A DNA stretch of 64,000 nucleotides, taken from NCBI GenBank assembly GCA_949752795.1, contig OX457061.1, positions 37,480,338 to 37,544,337 of the forward strand, written 5' to 3'. A model generated the notes under the pieces. It ran no database searches. It saw nothing but the letters and a program-made list of their open reading frames with translations, and was not told the origin of the DNA. This DNA comes from Hyperoodon ampullatus. Taxonomy: Eukaryota; Chordata; Mammalia; Artiodactyla; Ziphiidae. This document shows, piece by piece, positions 33,694-46,580 of this stretch (position 1 is its first letter; every line of letters begins with the position of its first letter). The translations under genes and the position numbers were made by a program.

Positions 33694-33914
33694 GGATGTG
33701 CGCTTTTCCCAGTAAGATGTGAGGAGGCGTCCTGTGAAGGGAGTCCATGGCACGGATTCTAGGTGCCCCTGCCCCTGGCCCCGAGGGAACCATATTTGTG
33801 TCTCCATGGAGAGCAGCTAGTGCTGATACCAGACCAGTAGATTTAGAATGCTTTCGGCTCTATGAAATCCAGGAAGGACCCCTGTTTTTTTGTTCTATTT
33901 TTTTTACTTTATTG

Positions 33915-34460
33915 ATTTGTTCTGTCCAGTATGGCAGCCCCTTGCCATAGGTGGCTATTTCAGTTTAAATATTTATTTATTTATTTAAGTTTATTTTTGG
34001 CTGCGTCGGGTCTTAGTTGTGGTGTGCGGGCTTCTCTCTAGTTGTGGCATGCAGGCTCCAGAGCGTGCGGGCTCCATAGTTGTGGCGCACAGGTTTGAGA
34101 GCGCACGGGCTCGGTAGTTGCAGCATGCAGCCTCACTCATTGTGACTCATGGGCTCAGTAGTTGTGGCGTGTGGGCTTAGTTGCCCCATGGCCTGTGGGA
34201 TCTTAGTCCCCCGACCAGGGATCGAACCCACGTCCCCTGCATTGGAAGGCGGATTCTTAACCACTGGACCACCAGGGAAGTCCTGTTATTTCAGTTTAAT
34301 CAAATTAGGTAAAATTAATAAAAATTTAAATCCAGTTCCTCAGTCACACCAGCCACATTTCAAGAGCTCAGTCGGCACGTGGGACTAGCAGCCACTGTAC
34401 TGGATAGTGCAGATCGTGGAACGTTTCCATCACAGCACAAAGTTCTGCGAACAGCACCAT
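33915..34460. repeat. hAT-Charlie-type DNA transposon fossil split by a SINE
   Basis: Left text gttctgtccagtatggcagc with ccataggtggctatt, and right text cagccacatttcaagagctc to gcacaaagttctgcgaacag, fit the small mammalian element with ctgtccaata-type inverted ends. The family name is not assigned with certainty. Interrupted by the SINE at 33969-34284. Confidence 0.6.
33969..34284 (-). repeat. CHR-family SINE, older long form
   Basis: Antisense, with gttgtggc-type repeated units. Perfect target-site duplication tatttcagtttaa at 33956-33968 and 34287-34299. Confidence 0.9.
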
Positions 34461-35782
34461 CAGTGTTCCTGCTCAGAGGCTGATGAGTGTGGGGAGGTAA
34501 CTTCAGAGCACCGAAGAGAATGCTGAGTGACAAACAATGAAAAGTGAAGCTATTGCAAGTTTTGCTTCACGTTCTTGTGGTGAAACACTTCTCCAAGTAA
34601 ATACTTACTTAGGGGAGACTTGAGGTCCCCCATGCTGATGCCTTCCATTAGAAGGTTGCCCCCAGAGCGTTCTCAGTGATTCAGTCACTCATCACCTTTT
34701 AGCACGTGCTAGGGACACAAGGTGTCCACTTCTTTAGCCAAGGAATGGCTCCTTCCTGCCCGGACTCCATGCTCTGCCAGAGAACGTGAGATTCGAAGCT
34801 CTCATAGCAGTTTGTGTCTTCTGAGTTAGTGGCAAAGAAAGTTCTTATTACTCTTGGTTTGTCACTTGTGGTTCTATTAAAAGAAGAAAAAAGAAACCTT
34901 GGGATGAAACTGATACTTTTCTAGAAGGTCGACCGAAAGCTTTTCTGTTCCACCTGGTGAGGTCTTAGCGGCAGAGCCAGGAGCAGATGAGGCGAGGGAG
35001 GCGCCCAGGGCACAGATTTAGGGAAACACACTTAGGTGCCAACCTTGAACTCGCACAGAGCCCAAGACTGAGTGTCTCCTTAAATTTTGCATCCTGGGTG
35101 CCTGGCCTGCCTCTGCCTTGTTCCACCCAGGCTGGCTCCTGAGCCCCGTCACCGCTCACTCTGGCAGGCTCGCCACATGGTTGCAGGGCTTCTGGCCTCG
35201 TCCGGGGCTCTTTGAGCTCAAGCAGCCTCCTACCGTGTCTGAACCTCTCCCTTAGCTGGAACCCCTCAGTTATCTCTTTGCTCTTTGCATACCCGGCCCA
35301 GAGTGGAGGACAGGTAAGTAGCTAATAATGATCAATGAGCAAATCAGTCCACCAGGGGTCAGCTCAGGGAATTAAAGAGACAAGAACTCTCGTGACTTAG
35401 ACTTTCTCATTAACGGTTCTGAGAACGTCCCGCCTTGTCACCTGCCAGGCTCCTCGTCTTGGCACAGCTGAGTTCTCCCTGTGCACAGGGAGGCCGAGAG
35501 TCCTCTCGTGCGTATGCCTGCTGGTGGACACCGCTGCCCCTACCTCGCCCTTTCCCGGGCCTCTGTCGCTTTTAGCGTCAGGCTGAGTTACCGTGCTAGA
35601 AAGCTCCGTCTCTGAGCACGGTTCTCCCTGTCTCCCTCCTCCACCCCTGCTGCCTCCAGAGACTGTGTCATGCTGCAGCCAGACCATCCTAGGAGCACTT
35701 GGCTGGCTGGGGCCATGATTCAAGGAGGAACGGGGTACAGAAGCAACAGCTGTGTTCACGCTGCCCTTTCTGCCTCCCACAG
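34461..35782. other. End of intron 6: GC-richer unique DNA
   Basis: No repeat or RNA gene recognised. The minus-strand open frame at 35397-35780 (127 codons) has low-complexity basic and Ser-rich text and no recognisable domain. Confidence 0.45.
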
Positions 35783-35869
35783 AGCGTGCTGAAGAAAAGG
35801 GACCAAGTGCAAGCCGAGTACGAAGCCAAACTGGAAGCTGTGGCTCTGAGGAAGGAAGAGCGGCCCAAG
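35783..35869 (+). CDS. SNX30: SNX30 coding exon (BAR domain helix), probably exon 7
   Basis: Twenty-nine codons read SVLKKRDQVQAEYEAKLEAV then ALRKEERPK. The acceptor CCCACAG ends at 35782 and the donor is GTCAGG at 35870, weaker than the others because position +3 is C. This is a heptad-patterned charged helix in the BAR domain, about residues 339-367. It is the smallest internal exon, is a multiple of three and is phase 0 on both sides, so skipping it would keep the reading frame. It lies 12 kb after the previous exon. Confidence 0.95.
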
Positions 35870-37284
35870 GTCAGGGGAACTCCCCAGCCCCCGGGGCGGG
35901 CGGGCTGCTCTGGGCTTTGGGCAGTGATGCCCCCCGGATGACGAGTGAATTCGTGTCCCTAGATCCATATGACCAAGGTGGTCAGTGCTAGCTGGGCGGG
36001 GTTGATGCTGTTCTTTTCCTCTTTTTGCTCCCTTTTATGTCTAATGTATGTTGGCGGTTGACTCTCCTGCTGTTTCCTGGGTTGTTTTTTTTTTTTAAGG
36101 TTTCCAGCTCTGCCATTCATAGGCAGTTCCTGTCTATGAAATGGGGCTGAGGAGACTGGGGAAGAACAGTCTAGATCAGTGTTCTCAGAAGTGTGATTTG
36201 CGGACTGGTCCACAAACTGTAACCAACCCAGGAGGAGAAAAGCCCAGACGCCGAGAGTGAGCACTTTCCCAGCACTGTGTGCACAGCTGCTCTCCGTCTT
36301 CAGCAGCCCGTCCCGCCGACTAATTCCTAGCTGTCCCTCTGATACTGAGGAACACGGCCTGCTGAGCCCACGTCTCAGTCTCATTTAAAGGGATGACATG
36401 GAATACTGTATTTAAAAAGTTCACTCTTAACAATTTAGCTTCTAAATATAAGTATAGAAGTCACTCTTCCTGGCTAGGGAGGGAAGGAGAGACAGCAAGT
36501 TCTGACACTACCCTCGTTTGGAAGCTGAAGATCCTGTATTTAAAAGTTGTCACTTAAATAGTTCTGTCAGCATTCGTACCTGCTCAGCACCGAAGGCAAA
36601 CTTTCTCAGAGGCTGGTTTTGGCATTTAGTATATGTTCAGCCCTATTGGGGACAGTTCCTTTCCAAAGACAGGAGCTAAAGGTTATGAGTAATAGGCCGA
36701 ATTATGTGTTGACTGTGCCCTGGATTGCCGGCTGCCTGCAGGTCACACCCACTCTGGAGCAGACCGAGCAGAGGAAATAGCTGTTTCTGGCTCACGCGTT
36801 TCACCTGGGAGAGCTCCCACCTCGTGCTCTACCCTTCTTGCTGGCCTGGGTGACTTCCCTTCTCCTCCCAGGAAGTGTTGAAATCTTCCTGCTGCTGCTG
36901 TTCTCACCCCCCTGGAGCATCACTTACCCATACGACTCATTCTCTTGGCCACAGGAGTCCTTACGAGATGGGGAAAGGTTTCTTTCCAGCCAAGGAGACC
37001 AACCAGTAGGTCCAAACACGCCTATACCCTCAGCACACCGTGGGGAGGTGGAATTTGTCTTCCTTCTCTCTCGTGGGATGCTGAGTCACACCAGAGTGAA
37101 CTTGGCTACTTATTTAGCAATGGTGATACTTAACAAAACAGGGGCTGTTCCGACCGTGTACCAGTGAGTGGGATCCAACAGTGGGGGCAGCAGAAATTGT
37201 GTCTCCAGTTTGGGGTCTGGGGCAGCCACTACTTTGGTGGGCAAAGGAGGGCTCAGTTGGCAGCCTGTCCAAGTCAACCATGGT
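35870..37284. other. Start of intron 7: no clear feature
   Basis: Unique intronic DNA. A short piece near 36180-36240 (cagtgttctcagaagtgtga) faintly resembles the end of a MER5-like element. Confidence 0.4.
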
Positions 37285-37490
37285 TTGGTAGACAGAGCAC
37301 AGGATTTAGAATCACATGGCCCTGGCTTTGAATCCCAGCTCTGTCCCCCAGCTTGGACTGCTTTGCTCATCAGCCTTTGTGGGATTCGTACATGTGATTG
37401 CTGTGAAGGTGGAAGGATCAGCCGAGTGTCTGATGTAGCAACAGGTGCTGCATTGGTAGATCCTCTGTTTTCCAAACTAGCTCCTGTTGC
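37285..37490 (+). repeat. MIR, sense, diverged
   Basis: The phrases agacagagcacaggatttag and ggctttgaatcccagctctg are recognisable MIR core text; the right half is eroded. Confidence 0.6.
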
Positions 37491-39285
37491 CTCTAGTAGG
37501 ACTGCTGAATGAGAGCTTCGTTTTCTGGGTTTGTTGCCACTTTTTTTTTTTTAATTATTAAGAATGTTTTTTCTCACTGCACTGTTGGGGGCATTGTTTC
37601 CTTGTGTCCCAAAGTGTCCCCTGCTTCTCCACGCCTCCTGAGCGTCTTTCCTCCCTGACCACCCATCAGCAGGGAGAGACCTGTTGTAGGAAATGAGTAG
37701 CTTAAGATTTTTCTGTGCTTTGTTTATTGTTTTATGTTTTGAGCTTCACTTTCCAGAGCTGCTGTTGGTGAGAGAAAAGCCAGGGTATCAGGAAGCGGGT
37801 CAGGGCTGGTTCTCCCCCCAGGACTCAATGCGTTGTACTTTTGGTAACTGTCATGGGAGCAAGATTGCCCACAGGTCCATCTCAGGGCTGCAGGAAGGAG
37901 AGGATTCCCACCGAAAGATGGAGAGTTTTCACAGGGAGGCCCCAGGTCTGGGCATGTTAAAAGAAGATCTGAGGGAATCTCGGGGCTGATTCTGTTTTGA
38001 GGTGAAATCTTGAAAAGTTGCTCTGAGGAGTGAGGGAAAGTTGATTTTATATGAAGCCATGGAGAGGTCACTTCTCCGTAACCCAGAAGAAGGAAATGGC
38101 CTCTTGGGTCTCCGTGTCCCTCACTGGGATTTCACACTGGAGTAGACATCTGAGGACAGAGGACTGAGCCCCATGGCTCCAGCTGCCGGACGGAGAGCCC
38201 CGTGGCTGCAGCTTCTCGGCGTGTGCTGAGGGCAGGCAGCGGTGAGGCCTCTAGAGCTGAGGGAAAATGTATCTCAGAATTTGAAGTTTTGCTTTGTTTT
38301 TAGGTTGACGAAACTCAGCAGACCCCAAGGTGGCTTATTCTCAGGAAGATGTAGCTTTGATTTTGCAGCTTGGCTTTCCTCACTTTAATTTTGAGGTTGG
38401 AGAAATTACAGGCACTCAGCAGGGCAGGGCTGGCTGCCTTCTGCTGCACCTGTCAGGACTTGGGGAAATCTGAGAATTTGCCCCTCCTTAGAAGCTGGAA
38501 ACAAAGCTATTACTAGAAACACAGTGGGGGCTGAGGAATGGCCTTTAAAACTGGACAGGAAGCATGCACAGTCGATTGTGGACTCATATGAGGGTACACC
38601 ATGGGGGGAACCTGCACATTTTATTCTGCATTTGACTCTTTTCAAATGCTAATATATTCACATGTTGCTGGTTCAAAAAATAAAAGAAGAAGGGATGCCA
38701 GGAGAGAATGCTTTATACAAGGTTAAAAAAGAAAGAAAGGGAGTATTTCAGGCCCTGACCCACTGGTAGCTTGTACTGGCTACGGGCCAAGTGAAGAGGC
38801 TGCTGGGAGTGGGCAGTGTCATCGTGGAGCTGAGGTGTGTGGTGCGGCGCCGGGCGGAACGCAAAGTGCGAGGTGCTGACGTGCCGCTCCTCGGGGTGAG
38901 AGTAGGTGAGGAGGGGAAGGAGCGCCTGCGGTCAGTGGGACAGGCCTCCTGAAGGCTGTGGACCTTCACAGTCTCTTAGAGTCACCAGAATGGTGCACAT
39001 TCTGGAATGGGGAGGATGTGGCAGAGAGCAAGAACTCCAGCTGTGACGTAGCAGATAGGAGCAGGGAGACTCGTTAATATGGAGCTTCGACAGACCTGAG
39101 AGTTTTGCAGGGGTATCTGTTGTTTCCAGATACTTTTGACAAGTGAGGAGACACACACCTGATAATCCCCAGTCCTGTCCACGGTGGCTGTGATCTCAGC
39201 CTAGCTTAGAAAACCAGACTCATCGGCCACAGGAGGGCAGGACTCTGTCACCTCCCTTACTAGATTCCGACAACAGCCTTCTGTC
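37491..39285. other. Intron 7 stretch: unique DNA with a small CpG cluster
   Basis: No repeat recognised. About 38775-38935 contains a local cluster of roughly a dozen CpGs (for example gtgcggcgccgggcggaacg), unusual for an intron of this gene. Confidence 0.45.
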
Positions 39286-39287
39286 AA

Positions 39288-39420
39288 TGCGGTTCCCATC
39301 TTACAGATGAGGAACCAGCGCTCAGGGGAGTTACATGACTCACACGCCAATGCTCACACACGGTGGAGCTGGAATTGGGCCACGGGTGGGTCTGGTTCCA
39401 AAGTGGGAGCCCTTTATCCC
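39288..39420 (-). repeat. MIR, antisense
   Basis: Contains cttacagatgaggaaccagc and ggagctggaattgggccac, standard antisense MIR core. Confidence 0.65.
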
Positions 39421-40940
39421 CTTTACAAGGGCTCCCAGCAATCTTTGCTTCACTGAGGGGTGAGGCTTCCAGCTTTTGTAAGATGCGTGGCTGATGCTAG
39501 AGTGACCGGGCAGAGAACCTGGGCCTGCCGCTGGCTCTTCAGTCTGTGTCTGCTAGTCCATTCAGCGGGTGCGGGGGAGCTCGTGGCTCCTGTTCTCAGT
39601 GCATCTGCTCTCCACCTGGGCACTTGCTTTTCCCTCCTCAGCTGCCATTCTCTGAAGCTTGTTTCTTTTTATGTATTTTTTTTTAAAAGCATTCTTTCAG
39701 GGCACCAATGACTTCCTATTTGCCAAATTCAGTAGCCTCTTCTCAATCTTTACCCTGCCGCAGTGTTTCCTCAATTTCTCTTCATATCACAGCACCCACA
39801 GAAAATGAAAATATTTGTATGGCACACTGGGGTCAAAGGCCAGGTTGCTTGAAACTGGAGGTGAGCAGCCTGGAACTCTGGCTTCCCAGAGGGCCGGGGG
39901 GATAATATTGCTGTCGTTCACACAGCACCAGTTAGGAAGCTGGGCCCTGCTTTTCACTTAGTGGCATATAGCCGAGAAGACAACCGTCTTGAATTGGTTC
40001 TGTCATTGGTCCTGGCACCTGTCCCCCGGTGCTGGGATCATGTCTGCCTTATCTAATCTTTGGGGGCTTTATTAACCTACTGTCCTCATGGGAGCAGATA
40101 ATGTGATGCCTCCAGCCTAGCTCCAAGAAGGATACTTAGGTAGAGATTCATATCGTAGGGCTGAGAGACGCCTGGCACGTGGAAAGAGTTCATTAATACA
40201 TTTTTCGGTGAATGTTGAGTGAATTCACATTACCACCCTGCTCTCCAGCACACACACGCTTAATCTCATCCCGTGTTACCCTTCTCCCATCGCTCCACAA
40301 CCAATATTCTGTAATGGGACTTCTCACGAGAGGTAGGGGAACCAATGTGAAGAATGCAGTCTTGTCCTCTGTTTAGAAATTGTTGTCTTTTGAGGTCTTG
40401 TCTGGAGATTCTTTTCCCTTCTTGGTATCTTGTGATCAGCAACACCTGACCGTTAGCATTGGATATTCCCATCTCTACCCGCTCCAAATACAAGGTAGCA
40501 TAACTCTAACAGTACCTCAGTCAAAAAATCAGAGCATTGAGTTAGGAAGGAATGCAGGGTGTTACTAGTCAGTGAATTGATTGTCACAAAGACACCATCC
40601 AGAAAGAAACAAAAGTGAGAGAGGAATGCAAGCCCAAGCGTCTGCTGCCGGCAGCCCTCCTCTCCGTAGAGTTGGGCAACTTCAGCAGCTGGTCATTTCA
40701 GACAGCTCACGCATTCCTTCTTATACTCTTCTTTTTAAGCCGTCCCATCTCCTCCGTCTTCTAACCCCCTCCACCCTTGTGCTTCTGTGGCTCTGCGGTC
40801 TCTGACTCACTTCCTGCTTCTGTGCCCATATTTCTTAGTAACTTTTGCTGACTCCTTTATTAAGCCTATACATGTAGGCTTTTCCATGAGTTCTACCCTT
40901 TGGCTCTCCCGTCCTTAGCCCCCTCTTTTATTCCCCCATA
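39421..40940. other. Intron 7 stretch: no clear feature
   Basis: Unique DNA with a possible MIR tail near 40165-40225. No coding or RNA gene signal. Confidence 0.4.
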
Positions 40941-40944
40941 TATT

Positions 40945-41825
40945 AAAACATTTTTTTAATCATGGCAAAATACACAAAACGTAAAATTTACCGTCTTAAC
41001 CATTGTTAACTGTGCAGTTCAGTAGTGTTATAGTAAATTCACATTACTGTTGCAACCAATCTCTAGAATTCCTTTCATCTTATGGAACTGAAACTCCATA
41101 TTCATTAAACAACAAAGCCCTGTCTCCCCTCCCTCTGGTCCCTGGCAACCACCATTCTCCTACCTTCTGCTTCTATGAATTTGACTACTCTAGGTATCTC
41201 TTATAGGTAGTTATAATGAAGTAGTATTTGTTTTTTTGTGACTGGATTATTTCACTTAGCATAATGCCCTCAAGGTTCATCCATGTTGTAGCATGTGTCA
41301 GAAGTTTCTTCCTCTTTAAGGCTGAATGATATTACGTTGTAGGTGTATATCACATTTTATTTATCCATTCATCTGTGGATGAACACTTTAGTAGCTTCCA
41401 TCTTTTGTCTTTTGCGAGTAATGCTGCAGTGAACATGGGTGTACAGATATCTCTTTGAGGCCCTGCTTTCAGTCTTTTGGGTACATACCTAGAAGTGGAA
41501 TTGCTGGATCATATGGTAATTCTACTTTTAACTTTTTGGTGAACTGCCATACTTCCTTCCACATGTGCAAACGTTCCAATTTTCTACATCCTTGCCATGA
41601 CTTGTATTTTCTGGTTTGTTTGTTTCTTAACAGTAGCCATCCTAATGGATGTGAGGTGGTAGCCTATTGTGGTTTTGATTTGCATTCCCCTAAGGATTTG
41701 TGATATGGAGCATCTTTTCACGTGCTTGTTGGCGATTTATATAACTTCTTTGGAGAAATGTCTGTTTGAGACCTTTACTCATCTTAAAAATGGGTTATTT
41801 GTTTTGTTGTTGTTGTTGTCTCAGC
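40945..41825 (-). repeat. Old L1, antisense
   Basis: A continuous antisense L1M ORF2/3' region, from atggcaaaatacacaaaacg through ttcatccatgttgtagcatg and agtggaattgctggatcata to tcttctttggagaaatg-like text and a (TTG)n stretch at about 41800. About 880 bases, no open frame. Confidence 0.8.
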
Positions 41826-42354
41826 CCCCTCTTGTGGAGAGAGGTCTCACCCTTCCCATGGCTGCAGCTACCTCCTTTATCTGGTCTGTGGACCTGTCCT
41901 TTACCATGAGCCGTATGGTGGACTACTGCCACCCAAACTTTAGGCTCCTCTCTGACTTGCTATGTTTTATTTCTTGTGTGCAGTTGGTTGCCAGATCTGT
42001 CAGTTCCGTCTCCACCAGGTTGGTCTGATCTGTCCCTTCTGGTATTTCAGCCATCACCCTGGCTCCAGGGTACTGAGGGTGATCACAGGCCAGTATAGTT
42101 TGGTGTTGACTCATCTCTCATCTCTGGTGAAATCTTGGGGTGAGGTAGCACGGGTGAAGGGTGGCATGAAGTTTGAAAGAACATGTTTAATAGTATTATA
42201 ATATTTTATATTTGGAAAATGAAAAAGAAACCTTTTGATGTGACATGGAATAAAGTTCAGTAAAATGTTCTTGACTTGAGGGGTTATGCAAATGATAGAT
42301 TATCTTTTGTGAACAGCGCTTTACAATATTGATACTGATCAGAACTAACAAATA
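41826..42354. other. Intron 7 stretch: no clear feature
   Basis: Unique DNA. Frames on both strands here are short and have no recognisable product. Confidence 0.4.
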
Positions 42355-42550
42355 ATTGGTTCGGCGCTTAACACATGCCAGGTACCAGGAGTTTTGTGCA
42401 TATACTGCCTCATCTAACCTCATTCCAACCTTATAAGGTGGAGGGTATTATCCAGAAAAAGAAACTGAGGCGTGGAGAGGCCTAACGTCACCCATCTAGG
42501 AAGTGGTAGATGCTGTATTCACACCCTGGAAGTCTGGCTCTAGAACTGTC
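42355..42550 (-). repeat. MIR, antisense
   Basis: Contains acacatgccaggtaccagga, accttataaggtggagggta and aaagaaactgaggcgtggag, with good agreement to an antisense MIR. Confidence 0.75.
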
Positions 42551-43624
42551 TCTATAGTAAGAGGAAGCACAAGGCTTTTCTATTTTCCAAAAAGGACGCC
42601 TGAGTTAAATGGGTCTCAGAACCCCTGGCCTCCAGGAAGAGCCCCAGGTTTCCCTCTCTGCTCCCTGCCAGCTGGGGCTCTCTCTCTCTCTCTGCCTTTG
42701 AGGGCTCTGTGGCCTGTGAGCTAGCTGTTCCTGAGGTGGGTCCAGGTGTTGTCTCATCTCTGTCACTTGTATGTACCGTCCCTCTGGAGTCACAGACCCC
42801 ACTTCCATCATCTTTGAAGAGTCGCCCCTTTGGTATTTCTTCAAGGAAGCCGGCTCCCCCGCCCAAGTTGTCCTCAGCCTCCAGCTCCTCCTCCTTGTGC
42901 GTATCACAGGCTCCAAGTGAAGAGAAAGTGCCCTAAACATCTCCCCGCAGTGTCCAGCCATGTTCATTTTCTTCCCAACTAGCCTGGGTGACTTGAGATA
43001 AGATTTGCCTGCTGAGACCTAAGCACTTCCCCTCTGTGCCCAGCGTAGAGTGTGTTGGGAAAACGATAAGCTAAAAAAGTACTTCCCACGTCGAGGCTCA
43101 GGCAGTCATGCAGTCCAGAGTTTCCATCCCCAGACCAGACCCAGGAATCTTTGCCAGGTGAGCACTCCTTGGAATCAGAGAGCCTAGCTCCTCTCTTCTC
43201 ACCGTGTCCCAGGAGGTTTTCCTTTCAGAGCTTTGCTTTTCTCCTTGCTGCAGTAGTTAACTAAACAGGAAGTTGATCGGGGGCACTTCTCCCCAGATGC
43301 TAAAATGAGCAGTGGCCAGGAGGAGGAATAAGGGAACTGGACTGTGCCTGCAGGGAGGGAAGGGAGGTCAGCCCAGAGACTGGTTCACTGGGTGCCTGTT
43401 GAGGCTGGTTCCTGGGATGTTTGTCAGGGAATGGCTCTGGAGAGGCAAAGCCAGGGTACTCTTGTTTACACTTTGGTTTCCCCCAAGGTGGCCAACAGTA
43501 ACAGGTCAATCAGCAGGGAAAGGCAAAGTGACTTCAGTCCTAGATCAGGAGGGAAAATCGAGTCCTTTTTAAAATTTCTTCCAGAAGTTTAAGTGCTTTG
43601 GAGAACGCTCCCCCGCCACCAAAA
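42551..43624. other. Intron 7 stretch: no clear feature
   Basis: GC-moderate unique DNA with overlapping open frames on both strands at 42503-42967. None resembles a known protein; the frames reflect low stop-codon density. Confidence 0.4.
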
Positions 43625-43636
43625 AAGGTTCCTTGT

Positions 43637-43777
43637 TATTGGTTTTTGGTTTGGTTTTGTTTTTTTCCGGCCATGCTGAGCGGCTTGTGGGATCTTAGTT
43701 CCCCAACCAGGGATAGAATCTGGGCCCATGGCAGTGAAAGCCCCGAGTCCTAACCACTGGACGCCAGGGAATTCCCC
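43637..43777 (-). repeat. Short old tRNA-derived SINE
   Basis: Antisense; has gtgggatcttagttccccaa, the B-box region accagggatagaatc, and the head acgccagggaattcccc. Approximate target repeat: aaaggttccttg before, aaagttccttg after. Confidence 0.75.
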
Positions 43778-43788
43778 AAAGTTCCTTG

Positions 43789-45122
43789 CTTTCAAGTCGC
43801 CCAGGATGCCTGACTGTATATCTTCCTCTCTGACTCATCCTTGTCTCTCCCAAGTTTAGTGCCCATGCCAGGCGCATTTGAATCCCCTCACCTAGGCGGC
43901 TCCACTTTCCCTGCTCCTGTGTACTGCAGCCATGGCCAAATGGTCTGGGTGGCAGACGGCTAAGTGCCCTCAGCTCTTTGGAAGCCCTGAAGGGGTTGGC
44001 TCCCTCAGGCTTGGCCTTGCCTGAGGTGTTTCTGGGTCAGCTCCTGCCCATAAGTTCTGGGTATAAAACTTCCCTGGTTGGTAGAGATTGACCTTGATGG
44101 TTACATTTGGGATCAGAGGCCCCAGCACACAAAATGTCCAAGGCCTCACTTGTTTTGGGAAAGCATTTGGCAGGTGGGTGTGTGACCCAGCTTTGGGCAT
44201 GTTGACCGCCCCCCCGCCTCCCGGACACCATCAAAGCCTAGTGGAGCTCCTGTGTTAGGAGAGAAGCCAGCTTTGTGCTTTGGGTACCAGGGTGATCATT
44301 TCCCATTACCTTCTTATAATATTGGGTATTTTCTTTCTAGCTGTGTAGGACGGATGAAACTCACCAAAGCAAAGTGAAAGTTGTGAAATTCAGGGGACCT
44401 AGTTCCATTTTGAGAAAGCCTTCTAAACTTCCTTAAGAAAAACTAGAAATAGCCTGCTGTATACTTCTTCTTTGTATTTCACGGTTTTTGACATGCATAA
44501 ACAACTTTCTTTCCATTTCCCCAGAACTACCCAATTATAATTCTTTATTTTTGGTTATCTGCTATCTGGGGGTTGCGTGGACAAGTCTCCAGTTGATTTA
44601 TAAAGTGGGCCAGTAGTCTTATTGCTGTGAAGTCTCTGGTTAATGGAGATAGGCATCATCAAAACGTCATGGTTAATGGAACCGTTCATGTGATATGGAA
44701 AACCCTCTTTTCTAGTTTCAATATGGGACATAGGAGAATAGCAGCGCAATACCAAATACTGCTGTACACTTGCAAAATCTGCACACATTTTCACTTTTGG
44801 ATGGGTAACTCCTAAAAGGAGCCAGACATATGACTCTGAATCACAGCGTTTCTTCTTCCTGTTTGTAAACAGGCAGGTGTTTCCCCCACAAGTCACTGTT
44901 TGGCTTGGATGGGTTTAAAAATTGGGGTCAGGATAGCACTTGTCAGAATTCTTTCTTACATCTGGAAACCCAAGGCTGTGCCTACAAATAAATGCCTCCA
45001 GAGGAGGGAGTGTGCTCATGGCATTTTAAGGCAGAAATCTGGCCTCTCACAAATCTGTGAGCATAGGGGCACGAGGTACCCGTTACACATACAAAGCTCC
45101 CGCGTATGCATCCCCCTTCCAG
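43789..45122. other. End of intron 7: no clear feature
   Basis: Unique DNA leading to the acceptor at 45121-45122. Several short frames, none convincing. Confidence 0.4.
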
Positions 45123-45275
45123 GTACCAGCAGAGGTGGAGAGATGTCAGGATCGGATGGAGTGTTTCAATGCTGATCTGAAAGCCGACATGGAGAGGTGG
45201 CAGAACAGCAAGAGGCAGGACTTCCGGCAGCTGCTCATGGGAATGGCCGACAAGAACATCCAATATTACGAGAAG
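45123..45275 (+). CDS. SNX30: SNX30 coding exon (BAR domain), probably exon 8
   Basis: Fifty-one codons read [20 protein letters not shown] to IQYYEK. The acceptor CCTTCCAG ends at 45122 and the donor GTAACG begins at 45276. About residues 368-418, the last long BAR helix ([16 protein letters not shown]), which supplies much of the dimer surface. If the following intron were retained the frame would add only VTSRLTR and stop at 45297-45299, giving a protein lacking the last 19 residues. Confidence 0.96.
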
Positions 45276-46330
45276 GTAACGAGCAGGCTGACAAGATGAC
45301 AGTCCTCTCCTTAAGGAAGTGTTTCTAATAGCCAGAGCCTCTGGTCAGGGCCTGCCAGAAGTCCAGAAGGGTCCCGCTGGGCCCATCTCCTTCCCTTAAT
45401 TTATGTGTTTAGTCTTAGCAGCCCCTGTGCGTCCTCACCCTGCTGTGCTAGATGTGGTGCTGGGTTTGGAAGCCGGGCGGTGGGGCGGGGGGGCCCTGGG
45501 TGCCCACAGGGGTTTCACTTGCACACCCTGCTGATGGAAGCAGCAGTTTTATCCTCCAAGCCCTTTAGTTCTCCCAGCGGCTGCTTCGCAGTCAGTCAGG
45601 CCTGCAGCGCAGGGATGTCCCCAGTTGATAGAGGCTTCGGGGTTCCTTTAAGCTGTTCTGTGGATCTTCACACAGGGGTTCTTACCTCCATTGTGCCGTG
45701 GATCCCTTTGGTCATCTGGTGAAGCCTAGAGACCCCTTATCAAAATCCTGTTTGTTCTTTTAAAATAGACTTTGAAATATTGTTTTTAAGTACCTAAAAC
45801 AAAGGGATGTAGGATTACAAAAGAAAACCATTAAAAGCAGTTTTTTTGCTGAGTCCCCTGAATCAGTGGACTTCAAGGTAAGCGTCCCGCCCGCCACCCT
45901 CACACACATACAGCTGTCATCAAGCTGCAGCTGAGTATCCTCAATCAAAGTTTGCTCCTAGCATATCTAACCCTAGATCATTTCTGCTAACGAATTCTAA
46001 TATTCCTTAAAGCTTAAAGTTATCGAAGAAGAATGGCCCAGTGGTAATTCAACAAGTAACGTGTAGACTTAAAATCAGGCTGAACACGCATTAACTCAGC
46101 CACTCCCATCACAATTCTAGAAACATGTCCTCATCTCAAACTAGAAGAATCCATCTCTTTCAAAAGCTTTGCTGGTTCTGGCTGCTGTGCAGAGGCAGTG
46201 TGTCTGCATCTTGATTGGGAGGAGGGTTAGGGAAGAAAGTCATGGAATATGGCCCTTACTTGCCAGGTCTTAGTAAGGGCTGTTTCATAGGGAAGGGGGA
46301 AGGGGGCATACGCCTTTCCTCAGTACCTTT
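45276..46330. other. Start of intron 8: possible eroded DNA-transposon piece
   Basis: The text gggttcttacctccattgtg and gtgaagcctagagacccctt near 45675-45740 recalls an old mammalian DNA transposon, but I cannot name it safely. The rest is unassigned. Confidence 0.35.
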
Positions 46331-46334
46331 CTCA

Positions 46335-46580
46335 TGGGACCCCCACTGTGTGTCTGCATTGGCACTGGGCTGAGTGCTTTGCATATATGATCTCATTAAG
46401 TTTAAATTTAACCCTCACCGTGACACTGTGAAGTGGGTTTTAGGGGCTTTCAATTGAAAGCTGAAGAAATGGAAGCTCAGCAAGGTTTTAAAACTCTGCC
46501 CAAGGTCACTCACCTTGTGAATGACTGAACTAGGATCGGACTTGGCTCTCCGGGTCCACAGGTCTGAGAATTCCCACACA
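46335..46580 (-). repeat. MIR, antisense
   Basis: Contains gggctgagtgctttgcatat, ctgaagaaatggaagctcag and gcccaaggtcactcaccttg, the antisense MIR pattern. Confidence 0.75.

Noticed and set aside
35397..35780. 127-codon minus-strand frame near an SNX30 exon
   Set aside because: Low-complexity Ser/Arg-rich text without a domain. GC-rich sequence with few stop codons explains it.
42503..42967. Overlapping frames on both strands as a small gene
   Set aside because: Serine/proline-rich chance frames in an intron, with no start context or homology that I can see.
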